This document shows positions 1 through 7,064 of a stretch of DNA of 44,650 nucleotides, piece after piece (positions within the stretch are counted from its first letter, which is position 1; every line of letters begins with the position of its first letter). Made by a program: the position numbers and the translations under genes. The notes beneath the pieces were generated by a model. That model saw only the letters and a program-made list of their open reading frames with translations. It did no database searches and was not told the origin of the DNA. This DNA comes from Pseudomonadota bacterium (GTDB lineage: Bacteria > Vulcanimicrobiota > Vulcanimicrobiia > Eremiobacterales > Eremiobacteraceae), in contig JAJPHJ010000109.1 in NCBI GenBank assembly GCA_021325335.1, positions 1 to 44,650 of the forward strand. Reading direction: 5' to 3'.

Positions 1-191
1 ACCGCTGCGAGGCCGTCCGCAAACCCCTCGATCGCGCCGACCGCCAGCGCGCCCCCGCCGAGCGCCGTCACGAACGCCGGCAGCAGCGGCACGATGAGCT
101 CGTAGCATGCGTCTGATAGCAGGCTTGCGATCCCGATCGCCAAGACCGTTCTGGTCAGCCAACGGGAACGCGGCGTGGGCTGATCTCCCAG
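1..191 (-). CDS. MFS-type transporter, N-terminal fragment
   Basis: The minus strand reads open to the left edge and encodes a hydrophobic start typical of a major facilitator superfamily permease: a first membrane helix (TVLAIGIASLLSD), then YELIVPLLPAF and a Gly/Ala-rich second segment ending AIEGFADGLAA. The pattern of SLLSD..YE..VPLLP followed by GAIEG resembles drug or sugar efflux MFS proteins. The C-terminal 80-90% lies outside the window. No ATG or GTG start is present in frame; the boundary given is a CTG just after the PilZ stop, and a TTG at 143 is the other candidate. It lies directly downstream of the PilZ gene on the same strand, so the two are probably co-transcribed. The substrate cannot be told. 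Confidence 0.55.
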   Translation of the reverse strand, partial: MGDQPTPRSRWLTRTVLAIGIASLLSDACYELIVPLLPAFVTALGGGALAVGAIEGFADGLAA

Positions 192-193
192 GG

Positions 194-598
194 TTAGGTT
201 CCCCAGTTGTCCTTGGTGCCGAAGCGCCGGCGCTTTTCATCGTCGACGAACGCGAGGACTTCAGGGATGCCTTCGCGATCGGCGCCGACGAAGCTCAAGC
301 CGCCGTCGAAATGCATGCTCGACGGATCCCGCCTGCAGTAGACGACTTGCGCCGCAAGATTCTGACGGTGCGCTGCGCCGAGTTGCAATTGCAGCGTGAC
401 CCGCTCGTGGAGGGGCAGCGCGAACGTGCTGCGCACGCGCGCGCCCCCGCCCGAGAGATTGACGAGTTTCACGGGCTCGCGGCGTTCGCCGAGCGTGAGC
501 AGGCTGGAATCGGTCATGACAATGCGGGGCCAGCGCCGGGGCATGCGGATCTCTTGGCGGCGCACGAACATCCTGCGAAGGCTGTCGAAGAGCGGCAT
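194..598 (-). CDS. PilZ-domain protein (putative c-di-GMP binding)
   Basis: This 134-residue protein has the two signature parts of a PilZ domain: an arginine motif near residues 18-22 (RMPRR, fitting RxxxR) and the downstream motif VNLSGGGARV (fitting [DN]xSxxG), followed by a beta-rich stretch and FDGGLSFVG. PilZ domains bind cyclic di-GMP and alter motility, polysaccharide export or transcription. The basic N-terminus (SLRRMFVRRQEIR) comes before the arginine motif, and no other domain is seen, so this would be a stand-alone PilZ adaptor. It probably shares a transcript with the MFS gene. The family call is firm; the target is unknown. Confidence 0.8.
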   Translation of the reverse strand: MPLFDSLRRMFVRRQEIRMPRRWPRIVMTDSSLLTLGERREPVKLVNLSGGGARVRSTFALPLHERVTLQLQLGAAHRQNLAAQVVYCRRDPSSMHFDGGLSFVGADREGIPEVLAFVDDEKRRRFGTKDNWGT

Positions 599-618
599 GG
601 TACCACGAAGAGGTTTCG

Positions 619-1182
619 GTGATGGTCGGAGCCCAACCTATGCGCGTGACCCTCGAGGACATCAACACGGTCGTCGGCATCGGGACCTTTTTGGTGATCG
701 CGGCATCGGCGATCGCCGCCGTCATACAATTGCGTCATCTGCGCGCCGGCAACGACCTGCAAGGTCTGCTCAAAGTCCTCGAGATGGCGTACGAGCCCGC
801 GATCCAAGAGGCGTTCGACTTCCTCACGCACGATTTTCCGCGCAAGTTCCAAGATCCGGGTTTCCGCCGAGAGCTGCTCGAGCACCCGATCGACCACCAT
901 CTGCACAAAGAGCTCATCGCGATGGAATACTACGAACGCTTGGGTTCCTACGTGAAGAACAACATGATCTCTGCGAAATACTATTTGGATTGCAGCTCCC
1001 CGCAACTGTATTGGGAGCTGTTGGCTCCCGTTGTCGGCGCATTGCGTGGCAAAAACGGGGCGGCAGCCTACGAGAACTTCGAGTACCTCGTCATGCTCGG
1101 CCAGGAGTGGGACGAGGCGCACCCCGACGGTAACTACCCCCGGGGCGCGCGACGCTTGCGCGTGCCGCCGTTCGAGCCGTGA
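619..1182 (+). CDS. DUF4760-like membrane-anchored protein
   Basis: A protein of about 187 residues with one N-terminal membrane helix (VVGIGTFLVIAASAIAAVIQL) followed by a soluble, helix-rich domain with acidic and aromatic residues (MEYYERLGSYVKNNMIS, YENFEYLVMLGQEW). This architecture, a single helix then a helical cytosolic domain containing a YE..G.....G.I motif, resembles the DUF4760 family, whose function is unknown. The start is either GTG 619 or the ATG at 622; a GAAGAGG ribosome site lies just before both. It is divergent from the PilZ gene and ends seven bases before the convergent DUF1648 gene. Confidence 0.65.
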   Translation: MMVGAQPMRVTLEDINTVVGIGTFLVIAASAIAAVIQLRHLRAGNDLQGLLKVLEMAYEPAIQEAFDFLTHDFPRKFQDPGFRRELLEHPIDHHLHKELIAMEYYERLGSYVKNNMISAKYYLDCSSPQLYWELLAPVVGALRGKNGAAAYENFEYLVMLGQEWDEAHPDGNYPRGARRLRVPPFEP

Positions 1183-1188
1183 TCGCGG

Positions 1189-1662
1189 TCAGACGCGGCT
1201 GAAGCGCACGACCATGCTGCCGAGCCAGATAACGGCGAAGAGCGCGTAAGCCCCGAGCAGCCAGAACGCGGTTGCGCCGGGAAACGGCTGCTGGCTTAGA
1301 TTCGCCGTGATCCCAAGCTGGAACACGGCCATGACGAGCACGAGCGTGCCTGCCCCGAAGACGGTGAAGCGGTCGAGAAAGAACTCCATCGTCGCCTCGC
1401 GTCGCTCGGGGGCAAGCCAATACTCTTTGTTCGGGAGATTGACATACTGCGGAGGCATGACGAGCAACAGCCGAGGGAGTACGAGATAGATCGCGGCCAA
1501 GAACACGAGCACGACGACGTACAGCTCGAGGAAGGTGCCTTTGGGCTCGAAACGGTTGGGCACGCCTGCTGCGTCGAAGTGCGAGGCCACCGTCGCCGGA
1601 AGGCGGGGGAAATAGTAGGCGATCTGGACCGCTGCTGCGGCGAGGAGGACGAAGATCGGCAT
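1189..1662 (-). CDS. DUF1648-type integral membrane protein
   Basis: This 157-residue membrane protein starts with a hydrophobic helix (PIFVLLAAAAVQIAYYF) followed by LPATVASHFDAAGVPNRFEPK, the conserved feature of DUF1648 (P..V..HF...G.......K). Three more hydrophobic segments follow. DUF1648 is found at the N-terminus of SdpI-like immunity proteins and in stand-alone membrane proteins of unknown role. The open frame extends upstream into the divergent solute-binding gene, but the ATG at 1662 gives a normal start; an ATG at 1734 is possible. It converges on the DUF4760-like gene. Any immunity role is speculation. Confidence 0.7.
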   Translation of the reverse strand: MPIFVLLAAAAVQIAYYFPRLPATVASHFDAAGVPNRFEPKGTFLELYVVVLVFLAAIYLVLPRLLLVMPPQYVNLPNKEYWLAPERREATMEFFLDRFTVFGAGTLVLVMAVFQLGITANLSQQPFPGATAFWLLGAYALFAVIWLGSMVVRFSRV

Positions 1663-1732
1663 CACTGACTTTCGCACGGCGCTCGGATTCTTCGTCCGGC
1701 CATCGCTTCTCTGCACCGCGTGCGTCCTCGCC

Positions 1733-3298
1733 ATGCTGTGCACGACGTGCACGATGCACGGCGAGCGGCCCAGACCTGCACGCCCAGGCGAGGTCTCGTT
1801 CAACCTGTCAGAAGATCCGGCGAGCCTCGACCCGCTCTTTGCGCGGAGTGACGACGAACGCCAGGTGGCGCATCTCATGTTCGACATGTTGTTGGACGTG
1901 GACGATCGCGGGCGCCTGATCCCCGCGCTCGCGCTCGCGGTCCCGTCACAGGCCAATCACGGCATCAGTGCCGACGGCCGCACGATCGTCTATCATCTGC
2001 GCACCGGCGTGCGCTGGCAAGACGGCAAGCCGTTCACCGCGGCCGACGTCATCTTCACGTGGCGCGCCATCACAGATCCGGACAACAATGCCCCGAGCAC
2101 GCGCGGCTACAATCTCATCGATCTTATCTTCGCGCCGGACCCTTACACCGTGGTCGTGCGCCTGCGCCGTCCGTGGGCACCGGCCGTCGCTACCTTCTTC
2201 ACCTATGGCGCCGACCCGATGCCCGTCTTACCCGCACATCTGCTGCAAGACCAATCCGACCTCGGACGCGCAGACTTCAATCTGCATCCGGTGGGGACGG
2301 GGCCATACAAACTCGTTCGTTGGGAACGCGACGACCGGCTCGTGTTCGCGGCGAACCCTTCGTACTTCCGTGGAAAACCCAAAACGGCCCTCGTCGTCGC
2401 ACATGTCGTGCCGGACACGAACACCTCGCTGACGATGCTGCGCAGCGGGCTGCTCGATTGGTCGTTGCTCTCCCCTGCCCAGCGCCTCGCGCTCGGTCGC
2501 ACCACATCTTTGCGCTTCACCTACGTTCCTTTCTCCGGCATTGGCGCGATGGCGTACAACTGCCGCCGGCCGCCGCTCGACGACGAGCGCCTGCGCACGG
2601 CCGTCGCGATGGCGATCGATCGCAGGCGCCTGAGCGCCGGCATCACCGCTGGTCAATATCCCCTCGCTGAGAGCGACCAGCCGCCCTTTTCTTGGGCGCA
2701 CGACAGCAGCGTGGCGATGCCCGCCTTCAGTCCGCGCGAGGCCGATCGGCGTTTGGACGCGCTTGGCTGGCGGCGTGGCGCCGACGGCGTGCGCCGTAAG
2801 GCGGGAAAGACGCTCGCGCTCACGTTTGCGAGCTTCCCCGAGAGCGACACGGCCGTGCGCACAGCCGAATACGTGCAGCGCATGCTCGGCGAGCGCGGCA
2901 TCGACGTGACGATCAAGAAGGTGAGCCTGGCGCAATTCTACTTGCCCGCGTCGGAACATGGATTGCTGCTCTCCGGGCGCTTTGATCTCGCCTACGTCGT
3001 ATGGCGGTCGGGTCTGGACCCAGACGATTCCGATCTCGTGACGTGCCGCGGCGCTGCCAACTACGCCGGCTATTGCGACCGCTTCCTCGACGGGCTCGAG
3101 ACCCGCGCGTTGTCGTCGCAGAGCATCTCAGAACGCCGCTCGCTCTACCGTCAGATCCAGCGCCGCCTTGCGGCGGCCCTGCCCTATTTTTACCTCTACT
3201 CGCCGCGTTACGGATACGCGGTTGACCGCGATCTCACAGGCTTCGATCCATCTCCGTTCTCACCCACATGGAACGCCTACCAATGGACCAAGACGTAA
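1733..3298 (+). CDS. ABC transporter substrate-binding protein, family 5 (peptide/oligopeptide type)
   Basis: A protein of about 520 residues with the full SBP_bac_5 fold: VSFNLSEDPASLDPLF at the start, YHLRTGVRWQDGKPFTAADV with FTWRAI, HPVGTGPYKLVRW in the middle and a C-terminal YFYLYSPRYGYAV. Such proteins bind oligopeptides, nickel or other small ligands outside the membrane and pass them to a permease. No permease or ATPase is adjacent, so it is an orphan here. The ATG at 1733 leaves only a stub of a signal sequence, although the reading frame stays open upstream and encodes a hydrophobic Cys-rich stretch (LLCTACVLAMLCTTC) that looks like a lipoprotein signal. The true start may therefore be an unusual upstream codon near 1655, after a GGAGG at 1643. 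Confidence 0.85.
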   Translation: MLCTTCTMHGERPRPARPGEVSFNLSEDPASLDPLFARSDDERQVAHLMFDMLLDVDDRGRLIPALALAVPSQANHGISADGRTIVYHLRTGVRWQDGKPFTAADVIFTWRAITDPDNNAPSTRGYNLIDLIFAPDPYTVVVRLRRPWAPAVATFFTYGADPMPVLPAHLLQDQSDLGRADFNLHPVGTGPYKLVRWERDDRLVFAANPSYFRGKPKTALVVAHVVPDTNTSLTMLRSGLLDWSLLSPAQRLALGRTTSLRFTYVPFSGIGAMAYNCRRPPLDDERLRTAVAMAIDRRRLSAGITAGQYPLAESDQPPFSWAHDSSVAMPAFSPREADRRLDALGWRRGADGVRRKAGKTLALTFASFPESDTAVRTAEYVQRMLGERGIDVTIKKVSLAQFYLPASEHGLLLSGRFDLAYVVWRSGLDPDDSDLVTCRGAANYAGYCDRFLDGLETRALSSQSISERRSLYRQIQRRLAAALPYFYLYSPRYGYAVDRDLTGFDPSPFSPTWNAYQWTKT

Positions 3299-3321
3299 CC
3301 CGCAAGAAAACGTAAATTGTA

Positions 3322-3344
3322 GGGGCGCAAATTTATGAGCGCCC
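3322..3344. repeat. Interspersed palindromic repeat (GGGCGC...GCGCCC), copy 1
   Basis: GGGCGC and GCGCCC flank a 10-base AT-rich centre. Read on the minus strand the right side ends CGCCCCTACA, matching the other copies near 22.95 kb and 29.0 kb. It lies between two convergent genes and overlaps the 3' end of the minus-strand gene, so it could also help end transcription. Confidence 0.6.
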
Positions 3345-3626
3345 TTGATTTCGAACCTGCGGTGTATAGGTCTCTTCATCGCCTTTGGGCACGAGCAACC
3401 CCATGCGGCTGAGCGTGTCCATGAGCTGGCGGGTCCGTTTGCGGTCGTGCTTGTTCGGCATGCCCTGCCACAGCATGGCGACCCGCGAGACGGTGACCTC
3501 GGCGTCGCCTGAAAGCACCTCGCGTGCGACAAAGTCCACACCGAACCCGAGCTTTTCGAGTTCTGCGATCACGTTGTCAAGCTCGCCATGTGCGATGAGA
3601 TAGTCGCGCAACTCTTGTGCTGTCAT
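3333..3626 (-). CDS. Hypothetical protein, about 97 residues
   Basis: I do not recognise this gene. From the ATG at 3626 it encodes a soluble, helix-predicted protein (TAQELRDYLIAHGELDNVI, then LEKLGFGVDFVAREVLSG and KHDRKRTRQLMDTLSRMG) that looks like a small helical or winged-helix-like domain with a basic patch. The frame stays open to 3719, but the extra N-terminus is poor in structure and less likely translated. It converges on the solute-binding protein gene and is divergent from the 34-residue peptide gene. A DNA-binding role is possible but unsupported. Confidence 0.55.
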   Translation of the reverse strand: MTAQELRDYLIAHGELDNVIAELEKLGFGVDFVAREVLSGDAEVTVSRVAMLWQGMPNKHDRKRTRQLMDTLSRMGLLVPKGDEETYTPQVRNQGRS

Positions 3627-3754
3627 CGCCGCTGTATTGTCATCTAGAACGGGTGCTACCTCCGCACATGTGCGTTCCTCGAAGCTCCGGGAGAAACGCA
3701 TGGACCGGCGATGAAACAATCCTAGCTTTCATCGATACATATGCTCGGAAGCAA

Positions 3755-3775
3755 TAAAATCACGCTGAGAAGGAG
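3755..3775 (+). promoter_or_regulatory. -10-like box and ribosome site of the 34-residue peptide gene
   Basis: TAAAAT (3755-3760) is a plausible -10 box in an AT-rich stretch. AAGGAG (3770-3775) is a near-perfect ribosome site eight bases before the ATG at 3784. No clear -35 box is seen. Confidence 0.5.
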
Positions 3776-3783
3776 ACAAGATC

Positions 3784-3888
3784 ATGGCCCTGACCAAAGG
3801 TATCGCCACGCTGACCGACCGCCCGACGATCGTGGTACCGCCGGTATCCGACGGACCGTTCCAGGGCTGGGGCACCCGGATCGGCTAG
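3784..3888 (+). CDS. Stand-alone 34-residue peptide, possible RiPP precursor or signalling peptide
   Basis: ATG to TAG encodes 34 residues with a Thr-rich N-terminal half (MALTKGIATLTDRPT), a central IVVPPVSDG and a Gly/aromatic tail PFQGWGTRIG. It has a strong AAGGAG site, a plausible -10 box and a classical terminator 40 bases downstream, so it looks like an independently expressed gene, not a chance frame. There is no Cys, no transmembrane helix and no similarity that I recognise. It does not share the MY..P leader of the three peptides at 11.8-12.4 kb, although a PqqD-like carrier is encoded about 2 kb away. Post-translational modification is only an inference from size and composition. 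Confidence 0.6.
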   Translation: MALTKGIATLTDRPTIVVPPVSDGPFQGWGTRIG

Positions 3889-3927
3889 TGCGCGAGTAGA
3901 CCACTACACTCCCCGTTTTCAAAAAGC

Positions 3928-3959
3928 AGTGCGCGAGTTCGGCTCGCGCATTTGTTTTT
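3928..3959. terminator. Rho-independent terminator, probably bidirectional
   Basis: An 8-bp stem TGCGCGAG/CTCGCGCA (3930-3937 and 3943-3950) with a five-base loop is followed on the plus strand by TTTGTTTTT. On the minus strand the same hairpin is followed within a few bases by TTTTT, so it can serve both the peptide gene and the convergent epimerase gene. Confidence 0.85.
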
Positions 3960-3969
3960 GCAAGAGCGC

Positions 3970-5346
3970 TCAAAGGAGAGATCGCAACCGCGTCGCGCGG
4001 TAAGCAAAGAGACGCTCCAGATTTCGGCGCACGGTTGGAAGCGCCACATCGCTGAGCGGCGCAAGGCCGAGCGAGTATTCCACCGCATCGCTGACTTCCA
4101 CCGAAGCATCCTCCCTGGTCTCAAAGCGATGCTCGTGCCGCCACAGCTGGTACGGCCCGCGCAGGGCGATGTCTTCGAAGCCCAGCGGCGGATCCCAGCG
4201 CGTGACGAGCGTCTTCCAACGCAACGGGATGGAGCCGACTCGTAAGCGGTAGTCGATCGTGGCTCCGCGCCTCATCTCGACGGGGAGTGGGGTCTGTATC
4301 TCCAGACGCAAACTTCCTGGCGTCAACGCTTCAAGGTTGCCGGGGTCGGAGAAGAATGCGAACACTTTGGACAAAGGGGTGTGGACGAGTTCCGCGGCCG
4401 CAAATCTCTGCGTCCGCGGCGACCTGCGCCCCGACCGGTCGAGCAGGTCGATCAGCGCCGATTCGAGATGCGGGTGCTTCCAGACAAAGCCTTTGTCTTG
4501 CGCGACTGCCGGCAGAAGTAGCTGGCTCGCCAAGAGCGACTCGGCGAACTCACCCAAGACGACCCTGAGTGCGACGCCAGGAGCCGGGGTGAGTGCCGGC
4601 CTGCCGAGGGCGTGACCCAGCGCCTGCGCAAAACGAGCGCTCGTGGCCGGGTCGGGAGCCGCCGCGTTGAACGCGCCGCTGACGTCCTCGCGGTCGACCA
4701 CGAAGATCCATGCCGCGACCGCATCTTCCAGATGGATCCACGGCCACCATTGACGTCCCGAGCCCATCGGGCCGCCCAGGCACGCGCGAAACGGCGGCAA
4801 CATCGCAGCGAGCGCACCACCATCTCGTCCGAGCACGAGCCCCTGGCGCAAGCGCACGACCCGCGTGCCGAACTCTTCGGCTACTTGAGCCTCGCGCTCC
4901 CAATCGATGCAGACGTGCGCAAGAAAATCACCCCCGGGCCGCGAGGATTCGTCCAGCGGCTCGTCACCACGCGAGCCGTAGTACCCTGAGGCGGACGCAC
5001 ACGCGAGCACGGGTGGCCGGACCGGGCATTCCCACATCGCGGTGACGAGGTTGCGCGTGGTGAGCTCGCGCGAATCATGGATCTTGCGCTTCTTCTCTTC
5101 CGTCCAGCGGCCGGATACGCTCTCGCCCGCAAGATGACAGACGGCGTCCAAACCGACAAGTTCTGCCGCGATGTCTGCGATGTTCGCGCTCATGAGATCG
5201 AGCCGGCGCACCTCGACTCGGGCAGGAAACGCGACTTCGGAGGGATCCCGCACGAATGCACGGACGCGATCGCCGCGCGATGCGAGGGCATTCACGAGCG
5301 CGGCTCCGATGAATCCCGAAGCCCCGGTCACACCGATCGTCTTCAT
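3970..5346 (-). CDS. TIGR01777-family NAD(P)-dependent epimerase fused to an SRPBCC domain
   Basis: 458 residues. The N-terminal 290 form an atypical short-chain dehydrogenase: GVTGASGFIGAALVNALASRG (nucleotide-binding Gly motif), CHLAGESVSGRWTEEKK, CASASGYYGSRGDEPL and a C-terminal DUF1731-like part (GRPALTPAPGVALRVVLGE, ending QDKGFVWKHP). This is the YfcH/SDR39U1 pattern. From about residue 310 an SRPBCC (START-like) ligand-binding domain follows (AAELVHTPLSKVFAFFSDP, ALTPGSL, WRHEHRF). The family's substrate is not established, and the fused hydrophobic-pocket domain suggests a lipophilic ligand. It starts two bases from the divergent PEBP frame and ends at the bidirectional terminator. 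Confidence 0.88.
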   Translation of the reverse strand: MKTIGVTGASGFIGAALVNALASRGDRVRAFVRDPSEVAFPARVEVRRLDLMSANIADIAAELVGLDAVCHLAGESVSGRWTEEKKRKIHDSRELTTRNLVTAMWECPVRPPVLACASASGYYGSRGDEPLDESSRPGGDFLAHVCIDWEREAQVAEEFGTRVVRLRQGLVLGRDGGALAAMLPPFRACLGGPMGSGRQWWPWIHLEDAVAAWIFVVDREDVSGAFNAAAPDPATSARFAQALGHALGRPALTPAPGVALRVVLGEFAESLLASQLLLPAVAQDKGFVWKHPHLESALIDLLDRSGRRSPRTQRFAAAELVHTPLSKVFAFFSDPGNLEALTPGSLRLEIQTPLPVEMRRGATIDYRLRVGSIPLRWKTLVTRWDPPLGFEDIALRGPYQLWRHEHRFETREDASVEVSDAVEYSLGLAPLSDVALPTVRRNLERLFAYRATRLRSLL

Positions 5347-5389
5347 GGTCTGCGCATGGATTTGGCAGGATGGTGGGGAACCAACGTGC

Positions 5390-5947
5390 GTGCGCGTTCA
5401 AGACTTGGCGGGCGTTGTCTTTGCGGCCATCACCACGCTATCGCAGGTCACGATGGTTTCGTTCCAGCTCACGAGCCCGGCGTTTCAGAGCCAGGGCATG
5501 TTGTTAGCGCGCTACTCCTATTCGGGGTATGGGTGCACGGGCCAGAACATCTCGCCACCGCTTGCGTGGACGGCGGGCCCCGCGAACACGAGAAGCTATG
5601 CGCTGACCGTCTTCGATCCGGATGCGCGCAACGGCGTGGGATGGTGGCACTGGGTCGTTTTCGACATAGCGCCCAATGTCACGAAACTGCCGGAACACGC
5701 GGGCAGCGGGAGCGGCTCGTTCCTTCCCCAAGGCGCGGTGCAAGGCAGAAATGATTTCCAGAACGTGGGCTGGAGCGGGCCCTGCCCGCCACCCGGACCC
5801 GCGCACCACTACGTCTTTACCGTCTACGCCCTCGACCTGGCTTCGGTGCCCGCCACGAGCGAACTGACGTCGGGGCCGGCGCTGCTTCAAGCGATGCGAG
5901 GTCACGTGCTCGCGAAAGCCAGTCTGGTCGGCCGGTTCAGCCGCTAA
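5390..5947 (+). CDS. YbhB/YbcL-family (PEBP-like) protein, probably secreted
   Basis: The conserved part begins at the ATG at 5453 and has all the marks of the bacterial phosphatidylethanolamine-binding/Raf-kinase-inhibitor-like family: GQNISPPLAW, YALTVFDPDARNGVGWWHWV, the Gly/Pro loop GWSGPCPPPGPAHHYVFTVYAL, and LAKASLVGRFSR at the end. Its length from 5453 (164 residues) matches E. coli YbhB. Upstream, from GTG 5390, a hydrophobic stretch (LAGVVFAAITTLSQVTM) could be a signal peptide, and a GGTGGGG ribosome-like site precedes it. An ATG at 5345 is also in frame. The bacterial family's ligand is unknown. It overlaps the end of the convergent PqqD-like gene by four bases. Confidence 0.82.
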   Translation: MRVQDLAGVVFAAITTLSQVTMVSFQLTSPAFQSQGMLLARYSYSGYGCTGQNISPPLAWTAGPANTRSYALTVFDPDARNGVGWWHWVVFDIAPNVTKLPEHAGSGSGSFLPQGAVQGRNDFQNVGWSGPCPPPGPAHHYVFTVYALDLASVPATSELTSGPALLQAMRGHVLAKASLVGRFSR

Positions 5948-6216
5948 CCGACCTGCGAGACCAACCCGAGCTTTTCGAACTCCTCAAGCAAAGTGTCGAC
6001 GTCGCCCGTCACCGTCGCGCGGTCCGCGCTCGTCGCGCCGCAGATAGCCTCGACGATATCCGTCTTGTTGCGTTGGCCGTCGCACAGCGCCAAGATGTCG
6101 CCCGCCGTCTTATTGAGGATGTGGACCTTTTGCGCGGAGAGATGGTGCACGAGCACCTCATCACCGACCGTTCGGATCTCGAGATCGTCCGCTTTGCGAG
6201 GGTTCACGTCAGTCAT
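5944..6216 (-). CDS. PqqD-family peptide chaperone / RiPP recognition element protein
   Basis: 90 residues with the PqqD layout: an N-terminal beta-wing (LEIRTVGDEVLVHHLSAQKV) followed by VHILNKTAGDILALCDGQR and helices ending GLVSQV. The HILN.TAG.IL.L.DG block is the family hallmark. PqqD-like domains bind the leader of a precursor peptide and present it to modifying enzymes; in lasso-peptide clusters the homologue (B1) recognises a Y..P motif. A strong AAGGAG site lies in the five-base gap after the permease gene. It is the last gene of the minus-strand operon headed by HprK-like 1, which makes it the natural partner of the MY..P peptides at 11.8-12.4 kb. The partner assignment is inference. 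Confidence 0.88.
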   Translation of the reverse strand: MTDVNPRKADDLEIRTVGDEVLVHHLSAQKVHILNKTAGDILALCDGQRNKTDIVEAICGATSADRATVTGDVDTLLEEFEKLGLVSQVG

Positions 6217-6221
6217 GCTCC

Positions 6222-7064
6222 TTAATAATGTCCTAGCGTGCCGTCAAGCTTGGCGCGGCGGACCGCCGTCGCGAAAGCGACAAGCGAGATCGGCATGAGC
6301 AGGATCGTGCAGACGATCATCCAGATGGCGTCCGGCATGAGCGCTGCGACGCTTGCACCGCCCACCGCGCCGCGGATGCCGTTGAGCGCGTGAGTGATCG
6401 GCAGCATCCACGAGACGGCTTGCAGGTACACCGGCAGCTTGCTCACCGGGAAGAGCACACCTCCTAAGAGCATAGCCAGGCCGCTAGCGACCCAGTTCGT
6501 GGGTCCGAGCTGCTTGAACGTCATGATGCTTGCCGCGCTCAGCACGCCGACGGGCGACATGCAGGCGACCGTCAGCAGCAAGAAGGTCAACGCCGTGACG
6601 AGATTGGTGCGCGTGAGATCCAGACCGAGGAGGGCGCCGACCGCCAAGTACACCGCGACCTCGAGCGCGGTCAAGGTAAAAGCCCAAAGGCCCGACGAGA
6701 GGACGATGAGGGGAAGGCTCGTCGGCGTGGCGAGCACCGCTTCTAGCGTCCCAAGCATTTGATCGCTGCGGATAGCGCGTTGGAAGCTCTGGATGGCCAC
6801 GCTTTGAAACTCGACGAAGGCCAAATTCACGATCACGTAGTCGAAATAGCTCGTCGCATGGCCGCCGAAGCCGAAGCTCTTCGACGGACCGATGAGTTTG
6901 CTCACAAAGTAGAAAGCGAGGACTTGGCCCGCGATGCTCACCCATCCCAGCCAGAACGACATGGGATAGGAGATCGCAAGCCGAGCGTCGCGGAGGAAGA
7001 TGGCGCCCGCCTTGCGCGCGTTCTCGAGCGGCCTCGGAGCCAGGGTGACGACGGCGCTACTCAT
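6222..7064 (-). CDS. ABC-2 type transporter permease
   Basis: 280 residues with about six membrane helices (for example FWLGWVSIAGQVLAFYFV, WAFTLTALEVAVYLAVGALLGL, LVTALTFLLLTVACMSPVGV, MIVCTILLMPISLVAFATAV). The mid-protein region QSVAIQSFQRAIRSDQMLGTLEAVLATPTSLPLIVLS is the usual ABC-2 coupling region (G.LE.....P....). The start overlaps the ATPase gene by eight bases, and the pair forms one exporter. With a PqqD carrier, kinases and small peptide genes in the same operon, export of the peptide product (or of an envelope molecule made by the operon) is the likely role. Confidence 0.88.
   Translation of the reverse strand: MSSAVVTLAPRPLENARKAGAIFLRDARLAISYPMSFWLGWVSIAGQVLAFYFVSKLIGPSKSFGFGGHATSYFDYVIVNLAFVEFQSVAIQSFQRAIRSDQMLGTLEAVLATPTSLPLIVLSSGLWAFTLTALEVAVYLAVGALLGLDLTRTNLVTALTFLLLTVACMSPVGVLSAASIMTFKQLGPTNWVASGLAMLLGGVLFPVSKLPVYLQAVSWMLPITHALNGIRGAVGGASVAALMPDAIWMIVCTILLMPISLVAFATAVRRAKLDGTLGHY

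Noticed and set aside
1189-1662. SdpI-type immunity function for the DUF1648 protein
   Set aside because: Only the DUF1648 part is present, and no SdpC-like toxin or SdpR-like regulator is nearby.
3782-3973. 63-residue minus-strand frame over the small peptide gene
   Set aside because: It covers the terminator hairpin, has no ribosome site and no conserved-looking sequence; the plus-strand peptide explains the region better.
5390-5947. PEBP-like protein as part of the peptide operon
   Set aside because: It is on the opposite strand and converges on the PqqD-like gene with a four-base overlap, so it cannot share the transcript.
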